Source of the DNA: Ensifer sp. LC163
Lineage (GTDB): Bacteria; Pseudomonadota; Alphaproteobacteria; Rhizobiales; Rhizobiaceae
DNA length: 64,000 nucleotides
Assembly: GCF_001695855.1 (NCBI RefSeq)
Contig: NZ_MBSS01000045.1
Span: forward strand, 62,001 to 126,000
Reading direction: 5' to 3'
The translations under genes were made by a program, and so were the position numbers. The first letter of the stretch is position 1. Each line of letters starts with the position of its first letter. The notes beneath the pieces were generated by a model, which was not told the DNA's origin, did no database searches, and was given only the letters and a program-made list of their open reading frames with translations. Below are positions 18,399 through 27,215 of this stretch, in pieces.

Positions 18399-19403
18399 TC
18401 AGATCCCCTCACCGCCATCCGACATAGCAACCGTTCCGCGGTGCCTGCTTCGCATCTTCAGCGGGCTCGTTCCATATTCGCGGCTATAGGCGCGGGAAAA
18501 GGCTGACAAGCTGTCGAAGCCGCAGCGAAGGGCAATCTCGCGGATCGGGCTGCCCGAATCGCGCACCAGCCGATGGGCTACCTGAAGGCGCAGGCGCAGG
18601 TAATATGCGCCGGGGCTGGTCGACAGGCCTTTCGCGAATAGAACCTCCAGCTTGCGCTGCGACACGGATAGCCGGCGTGCAAGCGCAGACACAGTCAGCG
18701 GCCGTTCGAGCGTTCGCTCCATCAGGCGGATCGCCTCCGCCAGACCGGGATCACGGGTCTCGATCCGTCCGAGGGACACGACGGGCTGGACGTCCGTTGC
18801 GCTGTGGGTCTGGTCGTAGACGAAGATGCTGGCCACATCGAGAGCCAGCGCCGAGCCAAGGCGTTGGGTAATCAGGTGCAGCATCATGTCGAAGGTCGGC
18901 GATGCGCCGCCCGAGGTCCAGAACTTTCCATCGGTGACGAAACGGTCTCCCAACACCGAGAGTGCCGGGAACGCCTGACTGAAATCCTCCAGCTCTTCCC
19001 AATGGGCGGTGGCCTTGCGACCGTTGAGCAGACCGCTGCGACCGAGCAGCCAGCAACCCGATTCGATGCCGGCGACGACTTCAAAATGGCGCGCGCATTC
19101 CTGAAGCGTGGCGATGAACTTGCGGCCGACATGCCGGTCGAGATTGAAGCCACCGATCGCAAGCAGGACATCGCCATCAAGTGGCAGCGTGAACATGCCG
19201 TCGACCGTGATCGGAATGCCGCATGTCAGGGCGACCGGCTCACCGTCCGCCGACAGCAGCCGCCAGCGAAAGACCTCGCGGCCGGAGACGCGATTGGCCG
19301 CGCGCATCGGATCGAGCACCGACGCCAGCGACATGATCGACGACTCTGGCAGGACGACCACCACGACATCGATCACAGATTGTATTTTCTCAGCGCTGGA
19401 CAT
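18399..19403 (-). CDS. GlxA-type transcriptional regulator (DJ-1/PfpI domain plus AraC HTH)
   Basis: 334 aa. N-terminal class I glutamine amidotransferase-like domain (about residues 10-190) with VVVVVLPESSIMSLASVLDPM and GIESGCWLLGRSGLL at the nucleophile-elbow position; C-terminal AraC helix-turn-helix pair (about 220-320) with LTVSALARRLSVSQRKLEVLF and IREIALRCGFDSLSAFSRAY. This is the architecture of regulators of choline, carnitine and glycine-betaine catabolism (GbdR, CdhR). The target is not evident from the neighbours. Confidence 0.9.
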   Translation of the reverse strand: MSSAEKIQSVIDVVVVVLPESSIMSLASVLDPMRAANRVSGREVFRWRLLSADGEPVALTCGIPITVDGMFTLPLDGDVLLAIGGFNLDRHVGRKFIATLQECARHFEVVAGIESGCWLLGRSGLLNGRKATAHWEELEDFSQAFPALSVLGDRFVTDGKFWTSGGASPTFDMMLHLITQRLGSALALDVASIFVYDQTHSATDVQPVVSLGRIETRDPGLAEAIRLMERTLERPLTVSALARRLSVSQRKLEVLFAKGLSTSPGAYYLRLRLQVAHRLVRDSGSPIREIALRCGFDSLSAFSRAYSREYGTSPLKMRSRHRGTVAMSDGGEGI

Positions 19404-19540
19404 GCGAGAAATGTCAAATTTCCGGCGTGAAATGTCAATTGGGCAGGCCGCATTCAGGCATTATCAGGTGGCAATCGATCTCCCTTCGCGCGGCGCTGCA
19501 GCCCCGCGCAGAGACGTTCCCCTTTCCGCGAGATTGCCGG

Positions 19541-19582
19541 AACGGGCCGGCCGGATCCAGTTCCGCCGGCCCGTTTTTTTTA
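19541..19582 (+). terminator. Strong plus-strand terminator with no upstream plus-strand gene
   Basis: Inverted repeat AACGGGCCGGC (19541-19551) / GCCGGCCCGTT (19565-19575), immediately followed by a run of Ts. The U-tract is on the plus strand, but the flanking genes (ending upstream at 19403 and 19684) both read on the minus strand. It therefore seems to end a separate short plus-strand transcript. Confidence 0.75.
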
Positions 19583-19683
19583 ATCCACCGCCCATGCGAA
19601 CCGAACGAACAGTGATGCGCCGATGCCGATAAAAATGGCCGGGAAGCACGCTCAGGCAAATCACCGCCCGTTTGATGCAATCC

Positions 19684-20865
19684 TCAACCTGTCCGTGCGG
19701 TCGAGATATCGATTGCGAACGAATCCTGTCGCGGGGCATAGGCGATCACGCGGTTACGGCCGGCATCTTTGGCCTGATAGAGTGCGGCATCCGCCATACT
19801 GAAAAGTTCTTCCCAGCTGTTTTCCACGCCTCGGCCGACGACAACTCCGATGCTGACGCTGAGGGCAACGCGCTGGCCGTCGAAACGGACATGCAATTGT
19901 TCGGTCGCAAGGCGGAGCCGTTCGACGATCGCCTGCGCCTGCACCTCGTTCGTTTTCGGGAGATAGAGCCCGAACTCCTCGCCGCCGAGCCTTGCGAAGC
20001 AATCGGTCGCACGCAGGTTTGCGCGCACCAGTTCGGCAAAAGCGATCAGCACCTGGTCACCCGCCTGGTGGCCAAAACGGTCATTGACGCGCTTGAAGAA
20101 ATCCAAATCCATGACCGCAAGTGCATCGTCCTTCCAGCCTAAGCGCGGCAACTGCGACAGGAACCAGCGGCGATTACCGACCCCCGTCAGCATGTCGGTG
20201 TCGGCCGTCCGACGCAATGCGGCCTCTGCTCGCTCCTTGACCAGCACGAGCGCAAAGAGCGCGATTGCGAAGTGGCTGATGATCAGGAGGAAGAAGGCAT
20301 AGGTCGTCGTGATCGGTACGACGGCCGGCCTGAGCAGGCCCACCACCACGACAAGGCAGAGCATGGCACCGATCGTCAGGGAAGCTGCGAAGATCGTCCG
20401 AACCGGCAACGGCTCGCCTTTCCGATCCGAGACGACTGCAAAGGCGGAAGCGGCAAGGAACAGGAAGGCGCCTGAGTTGAAGGCGCTTGCACGTGCGTAG
20501 TTCACAACGTGGAAATGCGTGATCAAGCCGACAACCGCCCCAGTCAAGGGAATGGCAAGTGCCAGCCAATCGGCCCGTCGGCGACTTTGGCCACTCAGCC
20601 GGCGCAGACCGATCCAGAACAGTGCATAGCCGCCAAGGCCGAGTGTGAAGCTCGACAGCGTCCATAGAAAAGCCGGCAGCAGCTTCTGTTCGCCATAACC
20701 TGCCAGCGTCGAAGCCAGAGCAAGAAAGAGAAACCCTGCCGCCAGAATGCCGAGCCCCTCGTTCCGGGGTGATTGCCACCGGAGGTAAAGAAAGCACAGG
20801 GCGCCGACCAGAAACGACGACTTGTGAAGCAGCAGTACAGTTGCGAGGTCAAGTTGGGCAGTCAT
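19684..20865 (-). CDS. Membrane-bound diguanylate cyclase (GGDEF)
   Basis: 393 aa. N-terminal half (residues 1-215) has about seven hydrophobic helices acting as a sensor; the C-terminal GGDEF domain (about 225-385) makes cyclic di-GMP from GTP. The active site is RLGGEEFGLYLPK, and an RxxD inhibitory site (RATD) lies five residues upstream, so the enzyme is probably active and subject to product inhibition. DLDFFKRVNDRFGHQAGDQVL is the conserved metal and substrate region. No EAL domain. Likely signal unknown. Confidence 0.93.
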   Translation of the reverse strand: MTAQLDLATVLLLHKSSFLVGALCFLYLRWQSPRNEGLGILAAGFLFLALASTLAGYGEQKLLPAFLWTLSSFTLGLGGYALFWIGLRRLSGQSRRRADWLALAIPLTGAVVGLITHFHVVNYARASAFNSGAFLFLAASAFAVVSDRKGEPLPVRTIFAASLTIGAMLCLVVVVGLLRPAVVPITTTYAFFLLIISHFAIALFALVLVKERAEAALRRTADTDMLTGVGNRRWFLSQLPRLGWKDDALAVMDLDFFKRVNDRFGHQAGDQVLIAFAELVRANLRATDCFARLGGEEFGLYLPKTNEVQAQAIVERLRLATEQLHVRFDGQRVALSVSIGVVVGRGVENSWEELFSMADAALYQAKDAGRNRVIAYAPRQDSFAIDISTARTG

Positions 20866-21084
20866 CGGTCCGGCTCGGCGTGGTTGTTTGTCGCCGCGCC
20901 TCTATCGCACGGAGTTTAGCGATTACTAAATGGAAATGAGAAATCGGCTGCAAAGCCCGAAATTGCCGCATGTCGATCATCCCTGCACCCTGCCATCGCA
21001 TGACTTTTGGCCCCTCGTTTCGGCCGAGGCGAAATTTCATGTTGCAGGGCGTGGGTGAAGCGTGTATCTCCGGCGCCGTTGGCA

Positions 21085-21161
<77 letters not shown>

Positions 21162-21220
21162 CTTTATCTAATTGAAATCATTCGAACCCCTTGCGCCGTA
21201 AGGCTTTTAGCCCATATTGA

Positions 21221-21241
21221 CGTCACAAACCACGTCACAAA
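21221..21241 (+). repeat. Left pair of GTCACAAA repeats (putative integrase arm sites)
   Basis: CGTCACAAA occurs at 21221-21229 and 21233-21241, 60-80 bp inside attL. The same motif recurs three times just inside attR (39127-39160). Paired arm-type sites near both att cores are what lambda-like integrases bind. Confidence 0.55.
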
Positions 21242-22839
21242 TGGGCCTTCGAATGGCTGGAAAACCTCAGCACTGGAAAGAACGAAACGGGCGCTACTCG
21301 GCGCGAGTCGTTATCCCTCCCGCACTTCGCCCCTATCTCGACAACCGGGCTGAACTCGAAATTCAGCTTGGCGGCGACCGCCGCACGGCCCTTCGGAATC
21401 ACGCCGCTGCCGTCGCATCGATCCAAAGACAGATTGGAATCGCCCGGCACAAGCACGAGGCGGCGAACGGCAACGCACCGAAAGCCGCCCCTTATGCTCT
21501 CACAACGCAACAGATCGCCCTTCGCGACTATCAGAGCCAAATCACCTTCGATGCAGAGATTCGACAGCATGATTACCGTTATGCGCAAGACGGTATCGAC
21601 GCTGACGAAGGACGCCGGTTCCGCGATGGTTTCGCCGGACGTCTTAGCGACGACGAGCTAGAGGAACTGGTCGGCGCTCGGCTGGAGCGCGCCCGCCTTG
21701 CTGGCAACACCGACACCGTGAAGGGAACCCCGGAATGGCGAGCGCTGGCGCAAGCCCTTTGCGTCGCTTCCTATGAGGCCATGCTTCGGCAGGACGAGCG
21801 CGACGAAGGTGTTTTTAACGGCCAGCCCGTGCACCCCCTGCTTGTCGAGGCGATAAAGGAGGTCGAGGAACAGCCGGAAGATGCGTCACCTTTTCATGCC
21901 GTGACCTTTGCCGACGTGATCACGGAACAGAAGCGCCTAGCGTCCATCGGTCTCAGCCGTCCGAAATCGGAAGCGACCTTGGATAAGTATGGAACAGCGC
22001 AAGCCGACTTCGAAGACTTCCGAAAGAGCAAGAGCGTTGCCACAATCACGCTGGCCGATGGTAAGGCATGGCGCGACCACATGCTCACGGATGGAAACCT
22101 ATCCCGTAAGACGGTCCACGACAAAATCACCATCATCCGGTCATTGATGAATGAGGCGAACCGGCAAGCTGAAAACAAGATGTTCCCAGGCGGCGACCCA
22201 TGGACGGCGCTAGAACTGCCGGTGGTGGAAAAGGGCGATAGCGCCGACCGAACCTATTCTCTGAAGGATGCGCGGCATTTCCTTGAATTTGCTCGCACTG
22301 CTACCCGTGCAAGTTTCCGCTGGATACCTTGGATCATCGCCCATACCGGCGCACGCGTGAACGAAGTGACCCCGCTAGAGAAGCGCGATATCTCCGAAGT
22401 TGAAGGTCATTGGTTCATTCATATTCGTGTCGGCAATGGCCGGACGACTAAGACTCACAAGGCCCGAAAAGTGCCGGTGCATAGGGCGCTAATCAAAGAG
22501 GGATTTGTCGAATGGGTGAAAGCACGGCCAGACGGCAAGCTCTTTCCGGGTGGGAAGAACGAAGACCAGCGTCTTCGCGAATGGATACATGAGAAAGTCT
22601 TTCCGAACCGGGATGACTTGCCGCCGCCGAACCACGGTTTTCGCCATCTGTTTGAGGACGCCCTTACGACGGGTGGAATTACCGAACGGGCGGCCCGTTA
22701 CATCACTGGCCGCTCTTCCGGTTCCTCTGCCGACGATTACGGCGGCAGCGATGTGAAGCTGGTCGAGATTGCGAGGCAAATGGACAACGTTCGGGACATC
22801 CTTCCTTCTGCTCCGGAACCAACCAATCAGAATTCGTGA
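21241..22839 (+). CDS. Phage-type tyrosine integrase
   Basis: 532 aa from ATG 21241 (TTG 21217 and ATG 21253 are alternatives; the 21217 start would place the GTCACAAA repeats in the gene). N-terminal arm-binding region with KPQHWKERNGRYSARVVIPP, SAM-like domain near residues 205-310, catalytic domain 325-505. Catalytic residues seen: R372 (HTGARVNEV), H465 and R468 (HGFRH), Y500 (DDYGG). The usual second His/Trp is Arg491 (GRSSG). The gene lies next to attL and excises or integrates the element at tRNA-Pro. Confidence 0.93.
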   Translation: MGLRMAGKPQHWKERNGRYSARVVIPPALRPYLDNRAELEIQLGGDRRTALRNHAAAVASIQRQIGIARHKHEAANGNAPKAAPYALTTQQIALRDYQSQITFDAEIRQHDYRYAQDGIDADEGRRFRDGFAGRLSDDELEELVGARLERARLAGNTDTVKGTPEWRALAQALCVASYEAMLRQDERDEGVFNGQPVHPLLVEAIKEVEEQPEDASPFHAVTFADVITEQKRLASIGLSRPKSEATLDKYGTAQADFEDFRKSKSVATITLADGKAWRDHMLTDGNLSRKTVHDKITIIRSLMNEANRQAENKMFPGGDPWTALELPVVEKGDSADRTYSLKDARHFLEFARTATRASFRWIPWIIAHTGARVNEVTPLEKRDISEVEGHWFIHIRVGNGRTTKTHKARKVPVHRALIKEGFVEWVKARPDGKLFPGGKNEDQRLREWIHEKVFPNRDDLPPPNHGFRHLFEDALTTGGITERAARYITGRSSGSSADDYGGSDVKLVEIARQMDNVRDILPSAPEPTNQNS

Positions 22840-22850
22840 TCAATAGGCAA

Positions 22851-22874
22851 TAAATCATCACTTTTGATGATTTA
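22851..22874. promoter_or_regulatory. Palindrome between integrase and portal genes
   Basis: Perfect 10-bp inverted repeat TAAATCATCA / TGATGATTTA with a CTTT loop, 11 bp after the integrase stop. No T-run follows, so an operator is as likely as a terminator. A second imperfect repeat (GGACAATA at 22902-22909, TATTGTCC at 22928-22935) spans the portal start region. Confidence 0.5.
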
Positions 22875-22920
22875 AGGGATTCACAGGCGAATCTGAGTGT
22901 GGGACAATATTCCTAGATTA

Positions 22921-24159
22921 ATGGGAGTATTGTCCTTAATGGGAATTTGGACTGAGGTAAAAAGCAAGATCGGTTTTGACGGGCGCAAAGCTTACGCCCT
23001 GTCTGATCCTGCTATTTCAGAGCTTTTCGGCGTTCGCTCTACCGTTTCGGGCGTGAACGTCGGCGGCATGTCAGCGCTTTACGTTCCTGCCGTAGCGCAA
23101 GCCGTCCGGTTGATTTCCCAAAGCGTCGGCTCTCTTCCCGTAAAGCTTTACCGCGAGACGAAAGATACCAAGCAGGCGGCAGAGGATCATTCCGCCTATC
23201 GCATCGTGCACCGCCGCTCCAATGCATGGACGGGCCCGATTTGGCTTCGCACCCAACTGACCGCCGAAGCCCTCATTTACGGGAGCGGCTTCGCCCGCGT
23301 CGTGCGCTACCCGGATGGGCGCCCGTTCGAATTCATCTATCTGAAACCGGGAACTGTCTCGATTATCGAAGACACACCCGCCGCACCTCCGGTCTACCGC
23401 GTCACTGAAGACGGCGGCACCACAGATTACCCGCACACCGAAATCCTTCATATCCGATCCTTCCTTGGCCGGTCGCCTGTAGCATTCGGACGCGAGGCTA
23501 TCGGCCTTTCCGCCATTCTTGAGCGTGATGCCGCCCGTCTATTCGGCAGCGGTCGAATGCCCCGTGGCGTGATCGAAGACCCGGAGAAGGTGCCGGAGAA
23601 TACAGGGGGCGCGCAGCGCCTTTTCAACGTCCTGAAATCTTGGCGGAAGTGGCAGGAATCAGAGAACCGGGAACCCCTCTATCTGGACGGTGGGCGCAAA
23701 TTCGTTTCGCAAACAATGCCTTCTACCGACGCGCAGTTCCTTGAAAATCGCGTGTTCCAGATTGCCGACATCGCACGCGTCTTCGGCGTTCCGCCGCATC
23801 TGCTTTTTGAGATGAGCCGGGCGACCTGGAGCAACGCCGAACAGATGGGTGCGTCCTTCCTTCAGCTTTGCCTTCGCCCGTGGCTGGATACGTGGACGGA
23901 AGCACTCGCAACCGTCCTTCTGACCGAAGACGAACACGACAGCTACTACTTCGAGTTTGTCACTGAAGACCTCATGCGCGCCGACGCGGCGAGCCGCACC
24001 GCGAACATGACCGCCCTTGTGACAAACCGGATCATGACGCCGAACGAGGCGCGCGCGATCCAGAATATGCCGCCCCTCCCAGACGGCAACGAACTTATCA
24101 ATCCCCATACCACCAGCAGCGCCGCGCCAGCGTCGGTTGCGGCGAAGGAAGCCGCGTGA
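22921..24159 (+). CDS. Phage portal protein (HK97 family)
   Basis: About 412 aa. It forms the dodecameric portal at the capsid vertex through which DNA is packaged. Typical features: VPAVAQAVRLISQSVGSLPVKLYR near the N-terminus, GSGFARVVRYPDGRP, IARVFGVPPHLLFEMSRATWSNAEQ (about residues 285-309) and NRIMTPNEARAIQNMPPLPDGNEL at the end. Starts at 22897 (GTG), 22921 (ATG) and 22939 (ATG) are all in frame; the last gives MGIWTEVKSKIGF and is also plausible. First structural gene; its stop overlaps the next start (GTGA). Confidence 0.93.
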   Translation: MGVLSLMGIWTEVKSKIGFDGRKAYALSDPAISELFGVRSTVSGVNVGGMSALYVPAVAQAVRLISQSVGSLPVKLYRETKDTKQAAEDHSAYRIVHRRSNAWTGPIWLRTQLTAEALIYGSGFARVVRYPDGRPFEFIYLKPGTVSIIEDTPAAPPVYRVTEDGGTTDYPHTEILHIRSFLGRSPVAFGREAIGLSAILERDAARLFGSGRMPRGVIEDPEKVPENTGGAQRLFNVLKSWRKWQESENREPLYLDGGRKFVSQTMPSTDAQFLENRVFQIADIARVFGVPPHLLFEMSRATWSNAEQMGASFLQLCLRPWLDTWTEALATVLLTEDEHDSYYFEFVTEDLMRADAASRTANMTALVTNRIMTPNEARAIQNMPPLPDGNELINPHTTSSAAPASVAAKEAA

Positions 24160-24407
24160 GCCGATCATCTTTCGACATCGCTACAACGATTCTGAAATCG
24201 AACATGCCAGAGAAGGCCCAGCTTGCAGCGCGACGAGTTCTTGCCGCTCGTCTCGACCTTGAACTTTTCCGCCCCAATGGTGCCGCCTGTAGCTCCACCG
24301 GGCGCGCCTTCCGCGCGTTGGTCGAGTTAGAGCAACGAAAACCTCTTCACGACGCATACCGCGTGTCGGTTGAGCAACTGAATGCCGCACTCAAGGAACA
24401 CCCATGA
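24156..24407 (+). CDS. Hypothetical small phage protein
   Basis: 83 aa, GTG start overlapping the portal stop by 4 bp and stop overlapping the next ATG by 4 bp, so translated as part of the structural operon. Basic, largely helical sequence (LAARRVLAARLDLELF and LVELEQRKPLHDAYRVSVEQL). I recognise no family. It sits where a small assembly factor might be found. Confidence 0.7.
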   Translation: MSRSSFDIATTILKSNMPEKAQLAARRVLAARLDLELFRPNGAACSSTGRAFRALVELEQRKPLHDAYRVSVEQLNAALKEHP

Positions 24408-24742
24408 ACGAACACCGTGCATTCTTTGGCGACGGGGAAAAGACCTTCGCCTTCCCCTCGCGTGATCTAATTGAAGAACTTGAGCGCAAGACCGGCCAAG
24501 GCGTCGGCGCTCTGTTCCGACGCTTCCGTGGGTCCGATTACAGCTTTTCGGACGTGACTGAAATTATCCGGCTCGGACTTGTTGGTGGCGGCACCGCTCC
24601 CGCTGAAGCCGACCGCCTTGTTTCCGTTTATGCCATCGGGCGTCCGCTGGCCGAAGTCTTCGCCGTTGCCGATGGCGTCATTACCGCTCTGTTCTTCGGC
24701 ACGGAGGCGATCAACGACGCTCTGCAGCAGGTGGCCGCATGA
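24404..24742 (+). CDS. GTA-gp10-like phage protein
   Basis: 112 aa. N-terminus resembles the gene-transfer-agent family gp10 / tail assembly chaperone group: a short GDGEKTFAFPSRDLIEELERKTG segment, then SFSDVTEIIRLGLVGGGTAPAEADRLV, then a helix ending in EAINDALQQ. In GTA-type clusters this gene lies among the tail genes; here it lies between portal and capsid. 4-bp overlaps with both neighbours. Confidence 0.7.
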   Translation: MNEHRAFFGDGEKTFAFPSRDLIEELERKTGQGVGALFRRFRGSDYSFSDVTEIIRLGLVGGGTAPAEADRLVSVYAIGRPLAEVFAVADGVITALFFGTEAINDALQQVAA

Positions 24743-26301
24743 TCGACGCCGCCACGCTCGAAAATCTCGAAATTAAAGCGGAAGTCTCAATTGACGACAC
24801 CGGCACCGTGACCGGCACCGCGTGGCCGTTCGGCAAGCCGGACAGCTACGGCGACCTTATCGAGCCTTCCGCCTTCAGCTTCGTGCCCGAAATTCCGATG
24901 CTCATGGAACATGACGGGCGGAAGGTTGTCGGCATCTGGAATTCCTATGCCGTCACCGACAAGGGCCTTGAGGTGAAGGGCCGCCTGTTTGTCGAAGGCG
25001 TGGACCCTGCCAAGGAAGCCCGCCGCTACATGAAGGCAGGCGTCATGCGTGGCCTGTCCATTGGCTATCGCCTCCACGAACACAAGGCCCGCCCTGAAGG
25101 TGGGCGTGTTTTGACCAATCTCACCATCACCGAAATCAGCCTTTGCCGCCGCCCGGTTCACCCGGACGCCGCCGCCGAAGTCAAATCAATCATCGAAGGA
25201 AACAGCATGGAAAACGAACTGAAGAATGAGCCGGAAGTGAAGTCCGATCCGGTTGCCAGCGCCGAAGAGGTCAAGGCTCTCAAAGAAGAAATCGCCACGA
25301 TGAAGGCGAAGATGAACCGCCGCCCCGCCGCCGATAACAACAACCATCCCACTGCCGTCAACGATAACGTCGAACAGAAGGCGTTCGTCTCTTATCTTCG
25401 CCGTGGTGTTGAACGTATCAGCCCGGATGAAGTCAAGGCGCTCACCGTCTCGACCGACGCCAACGGCGGATACCTGGCCCCGGAAGAATTCGGCAGCGAG
25501 CTTATCAAGCTCTTGAACGAATATTCCCCGATCCGCAGCTATGCCCGCGTCGTCAATATCTCAGCCCCGGAAATCAAGTATCCGCGCCGCGTGTCCGGCA
25601 CTGCTGCAACGTGGGTGGACGAAACCGGCGACCGCACCGAAAGCGGCATGACCTTCGAACAGGTCACGCTGACCCCGTTCGAACTGGCGACCTTCACCGA
25701 CGTTTCGAACCAGCTTCTCGAAGACAATGCTTACGGCCTTGAGGGCGAACTTCTTGCCGACTACGCCGAAAGCTTCGGCAAGACCGAAGGCATTGCATTC
25801 GTGAAGGGCACGGGCACCGGCCAGCCGAAGGGCATCATGACCGCTTCCGGCATCAAGGAAGTGAAGACCGGCGTTGCCGCGACTTTCCCGACTTCGAACC
25901 CCGCAGACGTGATCATTGGCATGTATCACCAGATTGCCACGTCGCACGCTCAGAACGGCGCTTGGCTCATGAACCGCAACACCCTGTCCGTTATTCGGCA
26001 GTGGAAGGACGGCACTGGCCGTTACCTTGTGCTCGATCCGATCACGGCAGGCGGCGTCATGACCCTGCTTGGCCGTCCGATTGTCGAAATGCCCGACATG
26101 GATGATATCGGCGCTGGCAAGTTCCCGATCCTGTTCGGCGATCTCTCCGGCTACCGGATCATTGACCGCGTTGGCCTTTCGACCCTTCGCGACCCTTACA
26201 GCCTCGCAGGCAAGGGACAGGTTCGGTTCCACGCCCGCAAGCGCGTCGGCGCTGACGTGACGCATCCCGACCGCTTCGTGAAGCTGAAGGTTGCCGCGTA
26301 A
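24739..26301 (+). CDS. Prohead protease fused to HK97-type major capsid protein
   Basis: 520 aa. Residues 1 to about 150 form an HK97 prohead protease (S78), with probable catalytic His58 (LMEHDGRKV) and Ser107 (MRGLSIGYRL) and the ITEISLCRRP strand. After a charged helical linker (about 165-205; KALKEEIATMKAKM), residues 210-520 are the HK97-fold capsid protein: VSTDANGGYLAPEEFGSELI, FTDVSNQLLEDN, GTGTGQPKGIM, RNTLSVIRQWKD and a C-terminal RVGADVTHPDRFVKLKVA. A possible internal start (ATG at 25207, residue 157) has AAGGA just before it and would give free capsid protein. Confidence 0.93.
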   Translation: MIDAATLENLEIKAEVSIDDTGTVTGTAWPFGKPDSYGDLIEPSAFSFVPEIPMLMEHDGRKVVGIWNSYAVTDKGLEVKGRLFVEGVDPAKEARRYMKAGVMRGLSIGYRLHEHKARPEGGRVLTNLTITEISLCRRPVHPDAAAEVKSIIEGNSMENELKNEPEVKSDPVASAEEVKALKEEIATMKAKMNRRPAADNNNHPTAVNDNVEQKAFVSYLRRGVERISPDEVKALTVSTDANGGYLAPEEFGSELIKLLNEYSPIRSYARVVNISAPEIKYPRRVSGTAATWVDETGDRTESGMTFEQVTLTPFELATFTDVSNQLLEDNAYGLEGELLADYAESFGKTEGIAFVKGTGTGQPKGIMTASGIKEVKTGVAATFPTSNPADVIIGMYHQIATSHAQNGAWLMNRNTLSVIRQWKDGTGRYLVLDPITAGGVMTLLGRPIVEMPDMDDIGAGKFPILFGDLSGYRIIDRVGLSTLRDPYSLAGKGQVRFHARKRVGADVTHPDRFVKLKVAA

Positions 26302-26304
26302 GCC

Positions 26305-26880
26305 ATGAACAAGCGGCGCGCATACGAAGAAATCACCATTGTTCACGGCGGCAACGCCGTGACGCTTCGCCCCTCCCTGCGCGCCGCCACCATCCTTGAA
26401 GAACTCCACGGCATTCCGGCCTTGTTCCGGGCGTTGGACGATTGCAACCTTACGATCATTTCCGAAATGATCCTGACGATGACAAGCCGTCAGGATGCAG
26501 CGGCCTTCCTGTCTTCAATCCCCGGAAGGCCGCTTCTCCCATTCTTCCTGTCCGTTCGCGCCCCGCTGGTCGAGCTCGTTTCTATGCTCACCCCGGCGCC
26601 CGATCCGAAGGGGAAAAACCAGCTGACGATTGATAGGCCCATGACATGGGCTGAAATCTTCGCGAACTTTTATGATCGCGCAACCGGCATCCTCGGATGG
26701 ACGGCAGAACAGGCTTGGAACGCCACACCTACCGAAATTAACAGGGCGTATTGGGCGCGTTTCCGCAGTGACGATAAAACCGACCCGGAACAGGCAGAGC
26801 GTAACGTCGTCGCTGGCCTTGATCCCGAATTTGACCGTGCCGGACTGCACGCACTCAAAGGCCAAGGGCGTGACCGATGA
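26305..26880 (+). CDS. Phage tail assembly chaperone-like protein
   Basis: 191 aa. N-terminal part has a compact beta region (ITIVHGGNAVTLRPSLRAATILEELHG) as in tail assembly chaperones, then helices; the C-terminal segment ILGWTAEQAWNATPTEINRAYWARF matches the short GW-x2-xEAW-x-TP-xEI pattern of chaperones from alphaproteobacterial phages and GTAs. These proteins coat the tape measure before tube assembly. No tail-tube gene precedes it, which is odd. Stop overlaps the HNH start by 4 bp. Confidence 0.65.
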   Translation: MNKRRAYEEITIVHGGNAVTLRPSLRAATILEELHGIPALFRALDDCNLTIISEMILTMTSRQDAAAFLSSIPGRPLLPFFLSVRAPLVELVSMLTPAPDPKGKNQLTIDRPMTWAEIFANFYDRATGILGWTAEQAWNATPTEINRAYWARFRSDDKTDPEQAERNVVAGLDPEFDRAGLHALKGQGRDR

Positions 26881-27215
26881 GAAAGCCACCCCGCATTTGC
26901 GCCTGTGGCGCAATCGTCCCCCACGGCCAGCTTTGTGAATGCCAGCGCACTATCCAGCGTGAGCGAAAGGCCCGGCACGATGCGCGCCGCCCTTCAGCCC
27001 GTGCCCGTGGCTATGACCACGAATGGCGCAAAGCACGTGCCGAATACCTTCAGGCGCACCCGTATTGCCGCACATGCGGAAGCCCCGCCTCGCTGGTGGA
27101 TCACGTCATCCCGCACCGTGGCGACAAGCGCCTCTTCTGGCATAGGGCAAACTGGCAGCCCCTTTGCGCGCCATGCCACAACAGCGTGAAACAGCGGCAG
27201 GAGCGTGCATTGTGA
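26877..27215 (+). CDS. HNH endonuclease
   Basis: 112 aa. C-terminal HNH fold with zinc Cys pairs (CRTCG and CAPCH) around the DHVIPHRGD active-site strand and the LFWHRANWQPLC helix; N-terminal Cys residues (ICACG, LCECQ) may bind a second zinc. Phages of the HK97 group often encode such an HNH protein near the terminase, where it helps terminase cutting. Here it lies between capsid and connector genes. Stop overlaps the next start (TGATG). Confidence 0.9.
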   Translation: MRKPPRICACGAIVPHGQLCECQRTIQRERKARHDARRPSARARGYDHEWRKARAEYLQAHPYCRTCGSPASLVDHVIPHRGDKRLFWHRANWQPLCAPCHNSVKQRQERAL

